From Acidimangrovimonas sediminis (GTDB lineage Bacteria; Pseudomonadota; Alphaproteobacteria; Rhodobacterales; Rhodobacteraceae), in assembly GCF_002871005.1 (NCBI RefSeq), contig NZ_PHSN01000020.1, positions 1 to 64,000 of the forward strand: 64,000 bases of DNA, written 5' to 3'. The notes under the pieces were generated by a model. That model did not search any database. It was not told where the DNA came from and worked only from the letters and a program-made list of their open reading frames with translations. Made by a program: the position numbers and the translations under genes. Position 1 is the stretch's first letter. Each line of letters begins with the position of its first letter. Shown here piece after piece: positions 9,896-19,218 of the stretch.

Positions 9896-10012
9896 GGCCA
9901 CGTCCTTTCGCGCGCCCACCCGGGTGGGCCTGAAGGCGGGGCAGGCTTGAAGGCGGGGCGGGGCAGGTCTAGGCTTTCGGGATCGCCCGGCCAGGGGCGG
10001 GAGGACGAAGAG

Positions 10013-10669
10013 ATGCAGGACCTCAAGCCCGTCCAGAAGGACGCCTATTCGCTGATCCTCGAAGCGATCGACTCGGGGCTGTACCGGCCCGGAGACCGGC
10101 TGGTGGAATCCGAGCTGGCCGAACGCTTCGGCGTGTCGCGGACCCCGATCCGCGAGGCGTTGCAGCGGCTCGAGACCCAGTCGATGCTGACCCGCGACGG
10201 ACGCAGCCTGATCGTGGCCTCGCTGGACCACAACCAGCTGGCCGAGCTTTACGCAGTCAGGACCGAGCTCGAGTCGCTCGCCGCCCGGCTGGCCGCGCGC
10301 CATGCCAGCGACGAGGAGATCCGCGTGCTGAAGGACATGGCCGCGGCGGACCGGCGGCTGATGGGGGATGCGCAGGCGCTCAGCCGGGCGAACCGGCGCT
10401 TTCACAAGCAGATCCACCTGGCCTCGCACAACCGGTTCCTGGTGCAGCAACTCGACCTGGTGCATCGGTCGATGGCGCTGCTTGCCACCACCTCCTTCTC
10501 GGCCGAAGGGCGCGAGGAGGTCGCGCTGGACGAGCATGACGCGGTGGTCGCGGCGATCGCCGCGCGTGACGAGGACGAGGCAGCGCGGCATCTGCGTCAC
10601 CATATCTCGAAGGCGTTCGAGACGCGGCTGAAGCTGGACGCCGGGGAATTGCCGGTACGCAACCGCTAG
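10013..10669 (+). CDS. GntR-family regulator, FadR/FCD type
   Basis: A 218-residue regulator. The N-terminal winged helix-turn-helix (about 5-70) includes RPGDRLVESELAERFGVSRTPIREAL. The FCD ligand domain (about 80-205) has the metal-site pattern of this class (ExxxHxxLxxxxxN-like RRFHKQIHLASHNRFL, then DEHDAVVAAI and HHISKAF). Such regulators sense small carboxylates. ATG 10013 follows GGGAGGA. The divergent HAD gene is the nearest possible target. The stop overlaps the end of the convergent glycosyltransferase gene by four bases. Confidence 0.88.
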   Translation: MQDLKPVQKDAYSLILEAIDSGLYRPGDRLVESELAERFGVSRTPIREALQRLETQSMLTRDGRSLIVASLDHNQLAELYAVRTELESLAARLAARHASDEEIRVLKDMAAADRRLMGDAQALSRANRRFHKQIHLASHNRFLVQQLDLVHRSMALLATTSFSAEGREEVALDEHDAVVAAIAARDEDEAARHLRHHISKAFETRLKLDAGELPVRNR

Positions 10670-11991
10670 GGCCGGTTCAGGCCTTGGGCAGGCGACGCGG
10701 GGGGCGCGCCTGTTCCGGTGTGGCGGCGGCTGGGCGGGGCGGAAGCCGTCGGGGGCGCGCTGCGGGGGGCGGACCGGGTATCGTCGTAGAGGCCGTGTTT
10801 CGTCTTGTCCCAGAAGAAGGGGCGTGCGGCGAGTTCCCAGATCGCCTTGTAGGCGGCCAGCGCGGCGAGGGGGAAGTAGAAGGTCAGCGTCGGGACCCAT
10901 GGCATCAGGAACCTGTGCCGCTTTCCCGCGACGGCGATCAGCCCGAGGGCGAGGTTGACCGCTTCGGTGCCAAGGAACACCGTGGCCAGGGCGAAGCCGG
11001 TCCAGGCCGGGAAAGCGTCGAGCGGGTGCCAGAGGCCGAGGAACAGAAGCCAGTATGTCCAGAGGAGCGGCGCCAGAAGCTGCTGCGACAGCGTTCCCGC
11101 GAACAGCACCTGAAAGCCCAGGAAGCGGCGCCACCCCATCTGCCGCAGGGTCTTGCGGGGGCTGCGCATGTGCACCGCCCATGTCATCATGTACCCCTTG
11201 ATCCAGCGCGAGCGCTGGCGGATCCACGGCACGACCCGGCAGTTGGCCTCTTCGAGGGTTTCGGTGTCGATCACCTCCGTCCGGTAGCCGTGGCGGGCTA
11301 GCCGGATGCCAAGGTCGGCGTCCTCGGTCACGTTGTGGGCGTCCCAGCCGCCGAGCGCCTCGAGCGCGGGGCGGCGGAAGAAAAGCGTGGTGCCGCCCAG
11401 CGGGATCGGCAGGCCCAGCCGTTGCAGCCCCGGCAGGACGAGGCGGAACCAGACCGCGTATTCCACGGTGAAGCAGCGCGACATCCAGTTGGTCCGCGGG
11501 TTGTAGTAGTCGAGCCGCCCTTGCAGGCAGGCGACCTCCGATCCGCGGTCGTGGAACTGGCGCACCACCTTCTGGATCTGGTCGCGGTCCGGGGCGTCCT
11601 CGGCATCCCAGACCCCGACGATCGATCCGCGGCAGAGATCGAGCGCGAAATTCAGCGCGCGCGGTTTGGTCTTCAGCGTGCCTTCCGGGGCGACGGCCAC
11701 GCGCATCCACCGCGGCAGGCGGTGACCGGCCAGCGCGATGCGGGTGGCGGTATCCTCCTCCTCCACCACGAGGATGATATCCAGAAGCTCGCGGGGATAA
11801 TCGACCTGCCCCAGCCGCCGGATCAGGTGGGGGGCGATGTCGGGCTCGTCGAACAGCGGGACGAGGACCGAGACGCACGGCAGGCGGGCGATCTGCGGCA
11901 TCGGTGCGAGGGGGGGCTGCGCCGCTGCCCGGTCGCCCCGGGTCAGCATGGCGATTGCGGCGGCGGCCTTGAGGCCCATCAGCGCGACCAT
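10666..11991 (-). CDS. membrane glycosyltransferase family 2, C-terminal part of a split gene
   Basis: Processive-type glycosyltransferase, 441 residues from the first Met after the break. The GT-A domain has VSVLVPLFDE (about 40-49), the metal-binding DAED (WDAEDAP, about 127), TEDADLG (about 220) and QRSRWIKG (about 258), the QxxRW signature of BcsA/NfrB-like enzymes. Several membrane helices follow (about 290-400). Upstream in the same frame, across a single TGA at 12004-12006, lies a reading frame that completes the usual N-terminus. ATG 11991 has no Shine-Dalgarno. The two parts were therefore probably one protein of about 659 residues. Substrate unknown (polysaccharide synthesis). Confidence 0.85.
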   Translation of the reverse strand: MVALMGLKAAAAIAMLTRGDRAAAQPPLAPMPQIARLPCVSVLVPLFDEPDIAPHLIRRLGQVDYPRELLDIILVVEEEDTATRIALAGHRLPRWMRVAVAPEGTLKTKPRALNFALDLCRGSIVGVWDAEDAPDRDQIQKVVRQFHDRGSEVACLQGRLDYYNPRTNWMSRCFTVEYAVWFRLVLPGLQRLGLPIPLGGTTLFFRRPALEALGGWDAHNVTEDADLGIRLARHGYRTEVIDTETLEEANCRVVPWIRQRSRWIKGYMMTWAVHMRSPRKTLRQMGWRRFLGFQVLFAGTLSQQLLAPLLWTYWLLFLGLWHPLDAFPAWTGFALATVFLGTEAVNLALGLIAVAGKRHRFLMPWVPTLTFYFPLAALAAYKAIWELAARPFFWDKTKHGLYDDTRSAPRSAPPTASAPPSRRHTGTGAPPASPAQGLNRP

Positions 11992-12003
11992 GGTCAGCGC
12001 GGC

Positions 12004-12645
12004 TCAGATCGTCATCGCTGCCAGGACGATTTCGGGGAAGCTCAGCATCAGGGGCACCCCCGCCGCGGCGGCGGCGAGGCGCAGGCCGATGCGGCGAGTG
12101 CGCCTGGGGCGACAGCTTTCCGCGGGGGCGACGCGGGTTTCGGCGCGCCGGGCGAGCGCGGGCGCGCGCAATGCCATGACCGCCTCGGTCAGTGCGGATT
12201 CGGCGGCGACGGCCATCGCCACGGGGCCGAAGAGGGCGGTCAGCTCCGCGCGGTGGCGTTCGAACAATTCGGGGCGTGCGGTCGCGATCACCACCACCCC
12301 GCCCGCCCGGCGCCATGGCGCCAGCCCCTCGGCCATGCACCTGTGGGCGCCGAGGCTGTCGATCAGCCGGGGGTCGGGCGGCGTGATGCGCAGATCGACG
12401 ACCTGGGTTCCGAAAAGCTCCGCCTGTGCGTCGAGCAGCACCGCCTCGTCGACGAGGTCGCGGGCGGAGAGGATATCGGCAAGGCGGGTGTCCTGCCGCG
12501 CGGCCAGCGCGAGGACCTCGGCCGCCGCGGCGGGCTGCAGGGCGCCACGGGCGACGAGCAGGTCAAGAAGGCCCCGCGGTCCCTGCCGCGGGGGCCTTGC
12601 CAGCGGCATGTGCGCCCCGGCAGCCTGTCTCAACTTGGGATCCAT
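12004..12645 (-). CDS. N-terminal part of the split glycosyltransferase (MshEN/GspE_N-like domain)
   Basis: A 213-residue fragment. Residues about 15-150 resemble the N-terminal domain of GspE/MshE-type proteins (RGLLDLLVARGAL, then VDLRITPPDPRLIDSL), which is found fused to BcsA/NfrB-like glycosyltransferases. A membrane helix begins near 188 and is cut by the TGA at codon 214. The frame continues without another stop into the next coding part, with Ala-Ala-Leu-Thr-Met right after the TGA. ATG 12645 has AAGGG upstream. TGG (Trp) to TGA is the simplest change. It may be a recent nonsense mutation, a sequencing error or, less likely, readthrough. Confidence 0.75.
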   Translation of the reverse strand: MDPKLRQAAGAHMPLARPPRQGPRGLLDLLVARGALQPAAAAEVLALAARQDTRLADILSARDLVDEAVLLDAQAELFGTQVVDLRITPPDPRLIDSLGAHRCMAEGLAPWRRAGGVVVIATARPELFERHRAELTALFGPVAMAVAAESALTEAVMALRAPALARRAETRVAPAESCRPRRTRRIGLRLAAAAAGVPLMLSFPEIVLAAMTI

Positions 12646-12733
12646 CGTGCACCCTTCCGGCCATGGGGCCAGCATGGGTGTCCTTGCTTAAGGATCGGTT
12701 AACAGCACCCCGCAAGCGGCGGGGCGCCGAATG

Positions 12734-13903
12734 TCAGCCGGCGCGGCGGGCGCGCATTGCCTCGGCGAAACGATCGAACAGGTAATAGCTGTCCTGCGGG
12801 CCGGGGCTCGCCTCGGGGTGATATTGCACGCTGAACACGGGCTTGTCGGCCATGCGGATGCCGCAGTTCGATCCGTCGAACAGGCTGACATGGGTTTCCA
12901 TCACGCCCTCGGGCAGGGTCTGGCTGTCCACGGTGAAGCCGTGGTTCATCGAGGTGATCTCGACCTTGCCGGTCTCCTGGTCCTTCACGGGATGGTTCGC
13001 GCCGTGGTGGCCGTGGTTCATCTTGACCGTGCGGGCACCAAGCGCCAGCGCCAGCATCTGGTGGCCGAGACAGATACCGAAGACCGGGATGTCAGCCGCC
13101 AGCACGCCCTTGATCGCGGGCACAGCATATTCGCCGGTCGCTGCCGGGTCGCCCGGGCCGTTCGAGAGGAACACCCCCTCGGGGTTCAGCGCCAGCACGT
13201 CCTCGGCGGTGGCTGTGGCGGGCAGGACGGTGACGTCGCAGCCGGCCGAGGCGAGGCAGCGCAGGATGTTGCGTTTCGCGCCGTAGTCGATGGCGACCAC
13301 CTTCAGCCCCTCGCCCTCGCGCTTCTTGTAGCCGTCCGGCCAAGCCCACCGCATCTCGTCCCAGCGGTAGCTTTGGGCGCAGGTCACGTCCTTGGCCAGA
13401 TCTAGGCCCACGAGGCCCTTCCAGCCGCGGGCCTTGGCCACAAGCGCCTCGAGGTCGAAATTGCCGTCGGGATCGTGGGCGAGGGCGACATGCGGCGCGC
13501 CCTGCTGGCGGATCGCGCGGGTCAGGCGCCGGGTGTCGATGCCGCCGATGCCGATCCGGCCCTTGCGGCGCAGCCAGTCGACGAGGTCGCCCGCGGCGCG
13601 CCAGTTCGACGGCTCGGTCGGGTCCCACTTCACCACCATGCCGTCGGCGACCGGGTTCGCGGTCTCGTCGTCTTCTTCGTTGACGCCGGTGTTGCCGATG
13701 TGAGGGAAGGTGAAGGTCACCACCTGTCCGGCGTAGGAGGGATCGGTCATGATCTCCTGATACCCGGTCATCGCGGTGTTGAAACAAAGTTCGGCAACCG
13801 TCACGCCGGTCGCGCCGAACCCCTTGCCGTAGAAGATCGTGCCGTCTGCCAGGGCGAGGCAGGCGGTCGGATGCGGTGCGGATTGCGGCTGGCTGGCGGG
13901 CAT
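12734..13903 (-). CDS. carA: carbamoyl-phosphate synthase small subunit
   Basis: The glutaminase subunit that feeds ammonia to CarB for arginine and pyrimidine synthesis. The 389-residue protein has the N-terminal CarA domain (1-150) and a class I amidotransferase domain with NGPGDP, the nucleophile Cys in FGICLGHQ (about 277) and YHPEASPGPQDS near the end. Start ATG 13903 has GGGAG upstream. carB is not in the window. Divergent from yqeY. Confidence 0.96.
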   Translation of the reverse strand: MPASQPQSAPHPTACLALADGTIFYGKGFGATGVTVAELCFNTAMTGYQEIMTDPSYAGQVVTFTFPHIGNTGVNEEDDETANPVADGMVVKWDPTEPSNWRAAGDLVDWLRRKGRIGIGGIDTRRLTRAIRQQGAPHVALAHDPDGNFDLEALVAKARGWKGLVGLDLAKDVTCAQSYRWDEMRWAWPDGYKKREGEGLKVVAIDYGAKRNILRCLASAGCDVTVLPATATAEDVLALNPEGVFLSNGPGDPAATGEYAVPAIKGVLAADIPVFGICLGHQMLALALGARTVKMNHGHHGANHPVKDQETGKVEITSMNHGFTVDSQTLPEGVMETHVSLFDGSNCGIRMADKPVFSVQYHPEASPGPQDSYYLFDRFAEAMRARRAG

Positions 13904-14099
13904 TGGGCGACTCCCGGGCTTAAATCCGGGGCAAACTAAGGGGAGGCGCTGGCAGGGTCAAGGTCCAGCGGTTAAATGAAATCCCGTTTGTTTTCAATGG
14001 GTTTGTCGCGAAGGTATAGGTTGTGTCGAGCGCCGCGGCGCTTTATCTTTGCGGCTTGCCCCCAAACGGGGCCGTCAGACCCGAGGACAAGTCTTCCCG

Positions 14100-14558
14100 A
14101 TGAGCCTGCAAGACCGGATTTCCACGGCGCTCAAGAGCGCGATGAAGAACAAGGAGGCCGAGCGCCTCTCGACCCTGCGGCTGATCAATGCCGCGATCAA
14201 GGACAAGGACATCGCGCTGCGCGGCGAGGGTGCCGACCACGGGGTCGGCGATGCCGAGATCCTGGCGATCCTGGGCCGCATGGTGAAGCAGCGGCAGGAA
14301 AGCGCGCGCGCCTATGAGGAGGGCGGTCGGCTGGAACTGGCCGAGAAGGAGCGCGCCGAGATCGAGGTTATCGAGGGGTTCCTGCCGCGCCAGCTGTCCG
14401 AGACGGAGGCCTCTGCCGCGATCGACGCGGCGATCGCCGAGACCGGGGCGGAATCGATCCGCGACATGGGCAAGGTGATGGGTGCGCTGAAGGCCAAGTA
14501 TACCGGCCAGATGGATTTCGCGACCGTCGGCCCGGCGGTCAAGGACCGGCTGGGCTGA
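14100..14558 (+). CDS. GatB/YqeY-domain protein
   Basis: A 152-residue homologue of the tail domain of the Asp/Glu-tRNA amidotransferase GatB. It starts MSLQDRISTALKSAMKNKE, carries a Glu/Lys-rich helical middle and ends with the GKVMGALKAKYTGQMD motif. The molecular role of stand-alone YqeY proteins is not settled; tRNA binding is likely. Divergent from carA, 196 bases apart; the gap is relatively AT-rich near 13970-14030 and probably holds both promoters. Confidence 0.88.
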   Translation: MSLQDRISTALKSAMKNKEAERLSTLRLINAAIKDKDIALRGEGADHGVGDAEILAILGRMVKQRQESARAYEEGGRLELAEKERAEIEVIEGFLPRQLSETEASAAIDAAIAETGAESIRDMGKVMGALKAKYTGQMDFATVGPAVKDRLG

Positions 14559-14773
14559 TCCATCGGCAGGGCGCGGCCCGCAGGCCGGCGCCCCAGCCGC
14601 GGTGATGCGGCGCCGGTCCGTCCGGCGGTTTGATGCCTCACGCTCATGTTGCGGTTTGTTTCAGCGGCCGTGTGTGCTAGCTTCCCGGTGGGGAGAAGAC
14701 TCGGCCGGTGGTCCTTCGGGAGTGTCCGGCCACAAGGGGGGCAGGGACGCGACAGCGAGGGAGGAGACCCGCG

Positions 14774-15184
14774 ATGCGGCACCTGTTTACGATGCTTGCT
14801 GCCGGGGCGGCGCTGGCTGCTCCCGCGGCCCGGGCCGAGGATCCCGGACAGGCGATCCGGACCGTCATCAGCGACCAGATCGCCGCCTTCCGCACGCAGG
14901 ATTACGCCCGCGCGTTCGGCTATGCCTCACCCAACATCCAGGCCGCCTTCGGCAGCCCGACACGGTTCGGCGAAATGGTCGCCCATGGCTATTCCAGCGT
15001 GCTCGACCCCGCGGAAACGCGCTTTCTCGGCCATCATGCAGAGGGCGGGCACGAGGTGCAGCGGCTCATGGTGCGCGGGGCTGACGGGCGTGTCGTCCTG
15101 TGGGATTACCACATGGTCGAGGTCGACGGCCGCTGGCGCATCGACGCAGTGACGCCCGTTCAGGCGCAGGGTGTGGGCGTCTGA
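14774..15184 (+). CDS. exported DUF4864-type protein
   Basis: A 136-residue protein with a Sec signal peptide (about 1-22, cleavage after ARAE or just before it) and a small NTF2-like alpha+beta domain, ending with the LWDYHMVEVDGRWRIDAV block. This matches the DUF4864 family of periplasmic proteins of unknown function. A good Shine-Dalgarno GGAGGAG precedes ATG 14774. The 215-base gap after yqeY shows nothing else. Confidence 0.75.
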   Translation: MRHLFTMLAAGAALAAPAARAEDPGQAIRTVISDQIAAFRTQDYARAFGYASPNIQAAFGSPTRFGEMVAHGYSSVLDPAETRFLGHHAEGGHEVQRLMVRGADGRVVLWDYHMVEVDGRWRIDAVTPVQAQGVGV

Positions 15185-15203
15185 CGCCGGGGGCGGCGAG
15201 GGA

Positions 15204-16076
15204 TCAGCCTTCCTTGCGCCATAGCGACCACCACGCGCCCCAGCGCGCGGCCAGCGCGGTGCCATCCTCGGACAGGAGCTTGTCGGCGTCGGGAATGGCG
15301 ATATCGCGAAGCTCGCCGTAGCGGGCATGCGCAAGGGCGAGGGCCTGTGCGCGTTCGCGGTCGGGCAGGTCCAGCGACTCGACATGGGCCGCGAAGACCG
15401 CGAGGTCGTTCATCTGGCCCAGTGTCTCGCCCAGCGGGTCGACGACCGCGCGGTGGGCGGTCATCATCGCGGGCCACACCGGTTCGAGCAGGCGCGCCTG
15501 ATAGCCATGCGCCTTGATCCGCTTGCGGGTCTCGTGCATCGCGTGGGCATCGCCCGAGGCGCGTGCGGCGTGCCAGTCACGGCGGGCGCGGTCGAAGGTG
15601 GCGGCCACCCCGGCCTGCAGCACCAGCCGGCCCTTGCCCGACAGTTTCCATCGTGCCACGCGATCTTCGAGATCCCGGAGCGCCGCGCGATAGGCAGCAA
15701 GCCCGGTGTCGAGCACGCCGGGGCCGTGGGCATCCGCATGGGCGCGGTCGAGGGCCGCGCGCAGCGTTGGCAGGGCGTCACCGGGGGCGAGCGCCTCGAG
15801 GGTCTGGCGCATCACCTCGCTGTCGCGCGGCGCCGAGATGCCGCGGGCGGCATCGCGCAGCACCTTGTCCTCCTCGTCGGCGGTCGCAAGCCCCGGACGC
15901 ACCAGCCGGATCAGCCCGCGCAGCTTCTTCACCGTGGTGCGCAGCTTGTGGATATCCTCGGCCGAGAGGGGGCGCCCCTCGTCGATCAGGGCCAGCGCGG
16001 GGCGGATCAACCCCGTCGCGATGCGCCGTGTTCCGCGTGCCAGTTTACCGTCGTCGCGGTCGAAAGCGTAGGCCAT
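15204..16076 (-). CDS. CHAD-domain protein
   Basis: A 290-residue helical protein with the conserved His-rich pattern of CHAD domains: a first half with EDIHKLRTTVKKLRGL (about 39-54) and a second half with MHETRKRIKAHGYQARLL (about 179-196). CHAD domains bind inorganic polyphosphate. ATG 16076 is chosen since it begins just before the domain. Convergent with the DUF4864-type gene and divergent from the spike gene. Polyphosphate-granule binding is the inferred role. Confidence 0.82.
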   Translation of the reverse strand: MAYAFDRDDGKLARGTRRIATGLIRPALALIDEGRPLSAEDIHKLRTTVKKLRGLIRLVRPGLATADEEDKVLRDAARGISAPRDSEVMRQTLEALAPGDALPTLRAALDRAHADAHGPGVLDTGLAAYRAALRDLEDRVARWKLSGKGRLVLQAGVAATFDRARRDWHAARASGDAHAMHETRKRIKAHGYQARLLEPVWPAMMTAHRAVVDPLGETLGQMNDLAVFAAHVESLDLPDRERAQALALAHARYGELRDIAIPDADKLLSEDGTALAARWGAWWSLWRKEG

Positions 16077-16324
16077 GGCGTCCCCCACCCAAGTGACCGT
16101 TTCTGCTTTGCCGACAAGTGTAACGCAATCATGACGCGGACGCAGGGTTAACGACACGTTAGTCGGCGATTGTTAGCCATTTTTGCGCCAGACGGTCGGG
16201 CTGGCATCTCATGGACAGAGCGGCGTCATGCGCGGTGGGGGCGGATCCCGTGCCCCGCCCCGGCCCCGCCTTGCCCTCCGCGCCCCGGCCCCGCCTGCAG
16301 AAGACCAAACATGGGGTAAGCTGA

Positions 16325-18619
16325 ATGGATATCACGATCACCGATGGGCTGGCGCTGATGCCGCCGGCCTTCGCCGCGGGGCTGAACCTCTGGTCCCGGA
16401 CCGACGGAACCCCGGGCACGCCGACCTGGGACGGCCAGGCCAATGCGGCGCTGGTAGCGGCCGATGCCGATTTCGGCGGCTGCGTCGAGATGGTGAAGAC
16501 CGAGACGACCCAGCGCATGCGCTACATGGGTAACACGCCCCTGGTGCCGGGCCTTTACCTGCGGGTCACCGTGCGGATCAAGGCGGTGGCGGGCAACCTG
16601 CCCTCGGTCCGCATCGCGGCCTGGGCCGGGGATGCCGGCGGCAAGAACGTGGTCGCGGCCGACCAGATCGGGCCCTCGGTCGCGCTGACCTCCTATGGCG
16701 AGGTCGTCGAGGTCAGCGCGATCATCGGGGCGGGGAACCGCGAGGGTGTCGACATGGTCTGGGGGTCGAAGCCGGTCTTCGGCCATTTCGGGTTCGACCT
16801 GACCGGATCGAACGGCGGCACCCTCCGGATCGACGACATCCGGATCGAGGACGCCACCGACGTCTTCGCCCGCAAGCTGATGGATTGGGTCGACGTGCGC
16901 GACTATGGCGCCGTGGGGGACGGGACGACCGACGACACTGCGGCCTTCGAGGCCGCGGATTCCGATGCCGACGGCCGGTCGGTGCTGGTTTCCTCGGGGA
17001 ACTACTATCTTGGCGGCAACGTGACCTTCGAAAGCCCGGTCCGGTTCGAGGGCACGGTGACGATGCCCGACAGTGCCAACCTCGCGCTGACCCGCAACTA
17101 CGATCTGGCCACCTACGAGGCCGCTTTCGGGGATGAGCTGACGGGGTTCAGGAAGGCGCTGCAGGCGCTGTTCTCGTTCACCGACCACGCCACGCTCGAC
17201 CTGTCGGGGCGGCGGATTGCGATCGACGCGCCGCTTGACGTGGCGGCGATTGCGGGGCTGAGCGGCCAGGCCTTCCAGATCCGCCGCGTGCTGCGCAACG
17301 GCAGCTTCGACGTGCAGGATTCGGCCGCCTGGGACACCCGGGTGGTGACCTCGCAGGCCACCTATGCCACCTCGAACCCGCAGAAGCTGACGGGCGTCGC
17401 GAATGTCTCGCAGATCGAGGTGGGCAGCCTCGTGCAGGGCAGCGGCGTGGGGCGCGAGATCTACGTCACCGCCCGCAACGTCGGTGCCGGCACGGTGACG
17501 CTGAGCCAGCCGCTTTACGGCGGGGGCGGCGTGCGGACCTACACCTTCAGCCGGTTTCGCTACGTCCTCGACCTGATCAACTTCGCCGCGCTGTCGAAGT
17601 TCGAGCTGCACGATATCGAGTTCAACCTGAACGGCTATGCCAGCGCGATCATGATGGCGCCGGACGGGATCATCTTCCAGGTCGGCAACTGCTTCTTCAA
17701 CAAGCCGAAGGACCGCTGCCTCACCTCGATCGGCGAGGGTGACCAGGGCATGATGATCGACAATTGCCAGTTCCTGTCGAACGAGCAGGCGACCCCGGCG
17801 CAGGACCGGACCTCGGGCGTGCTGAACACCAACGCGAACGACATCAAGCTGCGGCAGAACAGGGTGGTCCGCTTCGGCTTCTTCGCGGTGATCGGCGGCA
17901 ACGGCAGCCTGATCCTGGGCAACCACTTCTTCCACGGCGACAACGAGCAGGACGGCGTGCGCCGGGCCGGGATCGTGCTGACGGCGTCGAACTGCAAGAC
18001 AACGATCAACGGCAATTACATCGACGATTGCTCGATCGAGTGGACCAACGAATACGATGTCGATCCCAACTTCACCTCGGGCTATTCCTTCGGCGGACTG
18101 ACGGTGGAAGGCAACATCTTCACCGTCATCAACGTCAACCCGGCGTTCCGGTTCATGGTGATCAAGCCCTACGGGGCCGATCATTACCTGCAGGGCTTTT
18201 CCATGCAGGGCAACGTGTTCAAGCCGCTGAACGGGGCGATCGACCGGGTCGAGATGGTCGACACCACCTTTGCCGATCTGAACTATGGCCGGTTCCGCAA
18301 CATCATCGTGCAGGGCAACAGCTTCAATTCGGTGAACCAGCTGACCATGAGCCCGGTGACCCTGGAGTTCAGCCAGAACAGCGCGGCGTCGGTCTGGACG
18401 GTCGGCACGCAGGGCTACATGCCCTTCGGCGGGCGGGCGCGCAACGTGGTCGGGCTGGTCGCCGAGAGCGCGATCAAGGACGCAGGCGGCAACCGCCTCA
18501 CCGAGTGGCCCTATGTCAAAATCGAGCAGGGTGCGGACAAGCAGGACGTCACCGTGAACTGGTCGCAGGCGGCGCAGGGCAAGGTGCAGATCACGATCCG
18601 GGTCGATACGCCAAGCTGA
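16325..18619 (+). CDS. large beta-helix spike-like protein (Pectate_lyase_3 fold)
   Basis: A 764-residue protein. Residues 1-190 form an N-terminal beta domain. A Pectate_lyase_3-type right-handed beta-helix begins with VRDYGAVGDGTTDDTAAF (about 194-211) and runs with Asn/Gly-rich rungs to about 650. There is no signal peptide. This domain order is that of phage tail spikes and polysaccharide-binding fibres, and related proteins occur across Rhodobacterales. The head spikes of the Rhodobacter gene transfer agent (GhsA/GhsB) are encoded outside the main agent cluster and one is of this fold type, so that role is possible. No other phage or agent gene is nearby. Upstream (16077-16324) I see no feature beyond GC-rich spacer. 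Confidence 0.75.
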   Translation: MDITITDGLALMPPAFAAGLNLWSRTDGTPGTPTWDGQANAALVAADADFGGCVEMVKTETTQRMRYMGNTPLVPGLYLRVTVRIKAVAGNLPSVRIAAWAGDAGGKNVVAADQIGPSVALTSYGEVVEVSAIIGAGNREGVDMVWGSKPVFGHFGFDLTGSNGGTLRIDDIRIEDATDVFARKLMDWVDVRDYGAVGDGTTDDTAAFEAADSDADGRSVLVSSGNYYLGGNVTFESPVRFEGTVTMPDSANLALTRNYDLATYEAAFGDELTGFRKALQALFSFTDHATLDLSGRRIAIDAPLDVAAIAGLSGQAFQIRRVLRNGSFDVQDSAAWDTRVVTSQATYATSNPQKLTGVANVSQIEVGSLVQGSGVGREIYVTARNVGAGTVTLSQPLYGGGGVRTYTFSRFRYVLDLINFAALSKFELHDIEFNLNGYASAIMMAPDGIIFQVGNCFFNKPKDRCLTSIGEGDQGMMIDNCQFLSNEQATPAQDRTSGVLNTNANDIKLRQNRVVRFGFFAVIGGNGSLILGNHFFHGDNEQDGVRRAGIVLTASNCKTTINGNYIDDCSIEWTNEYDVDPNFTSGYSFGGLTVEGNIFTVINVNPAFRFMVIKPYGADHYLQGFSMQGNVFKPLNGAIDRVEMVDTTFADLNYGRFRNIIVQGNSFNSVNQLTMSPVTLEFSQNSAASVWTVGTQGYMPFGGRARNVVGLVAESAIKDAGGNRLTEWPYVKIEQGADKQDVTVNWSQAAQGKVQITIRVDTPS

Positions 18620-18675
18620 CGGCGGTCGGGCGGTGTTGCGGTTCGCCGGTGTGGGGCCGCCGGCGGAGTGCGGTC

Positions 18676-18701
18676 AGGGGGCGTCGGAAACGGCGCCCCC
18701 T
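18676..18701. terminator. terminator between spike gene and flavin-fold gene
   Basis: Stem AGGGGGCG with a ten-base loop and CGCCCCCT followed by TT, 57 bases after the spike stop. Best read on the plus strand as the terminator of the spike gene. Confidence 0.6.
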
Positions 18702-18711
18702 TTCGCATGTC

Positions 18712-19218
18712 TCAGCGCGGCAGCAGGTCGGCGGGCGTCAGATGAAAGGCGCGGCCGAAGCCGCCGTTGAGGGCGGCGCCCGACGGATCGAACACGACGA
18801 AGCCGAAATCGGCGAAATCCGCGTAGAGCTTTGCCTTGGGGTGGGAGGCAAGGTAATGCGCGCGGAGCGCGGCGTGGTCGGGCCCGTCGCGCGGGATGAA
18901 CCGGGCGGTGGCCTGAAGCGACAGCCGCGGGTGCGTCAGTGGATCGCCGCGAGGGCCCGGCTCGCCGATCAGCAGGGCGCAGCGCGGGTCGGCCTTCAGC
19001 GCCGCGGTATGGGCCGCCAGCGTCGAGATCAGCGTGACCGGCAGCCCCTCCGGGTCGAGCCCCAGCGCGATGCGGCTGACGAAGGGCGCGCCGCTGGCCG
19101 GGTCGGTCACGGCGAGGGCGGCGAAGGTCGCGCCCTGCAACAGATCGCGCGCCAGGGCGCGGGCCGCGTCGTCGGTCGGGCGGATCGGTGAAGGGCGGTC
19201 TTGGTCGGACTCTGTCAT
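18712..19218 (-). CDS. HugZ-like pyridoxamine-oxidase-fold protein
   Basis: A 168-residue split-barrel flavin-fold protein: ATFAALAVTDPASGAPFVSRI (about 30-50) and the segment GFGRAFHLTPADL at the C-terminus, typical of HugZ/PNPOx-related proteins that bind FMN or heme. The usual C-terminal DUF2470 domain of longer HugZ proteins is absent. Function is uncertain: haem use or flavin-dependent reduction. Confidence 0.78.
   Translation of the reverse strand: MTESDQDRPSPIRPTDDAARALARDLLQGATFAALAVTDPASGAPFVSRIALGLDPEGLPVTLISTLAAHTAALKADPRCALLIGEPGPRGDPLTHPRLSLQATARFIPRDGPDHAALRAHYLASHPKAKLYADFADFGFVVFDPSGAALNGGFGRAFHLTPADLLPR

Noticed and set aside
9758-12340. Very long minus-strand open frame continuing upstream of the HAD gene
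   Set aside because: It is the shadow of the glycosyltransferase region and GntR gene in another frame; its composition is Arg/Pro/Gly-rich with no domain, and the HAD start at 9757 matches the family.
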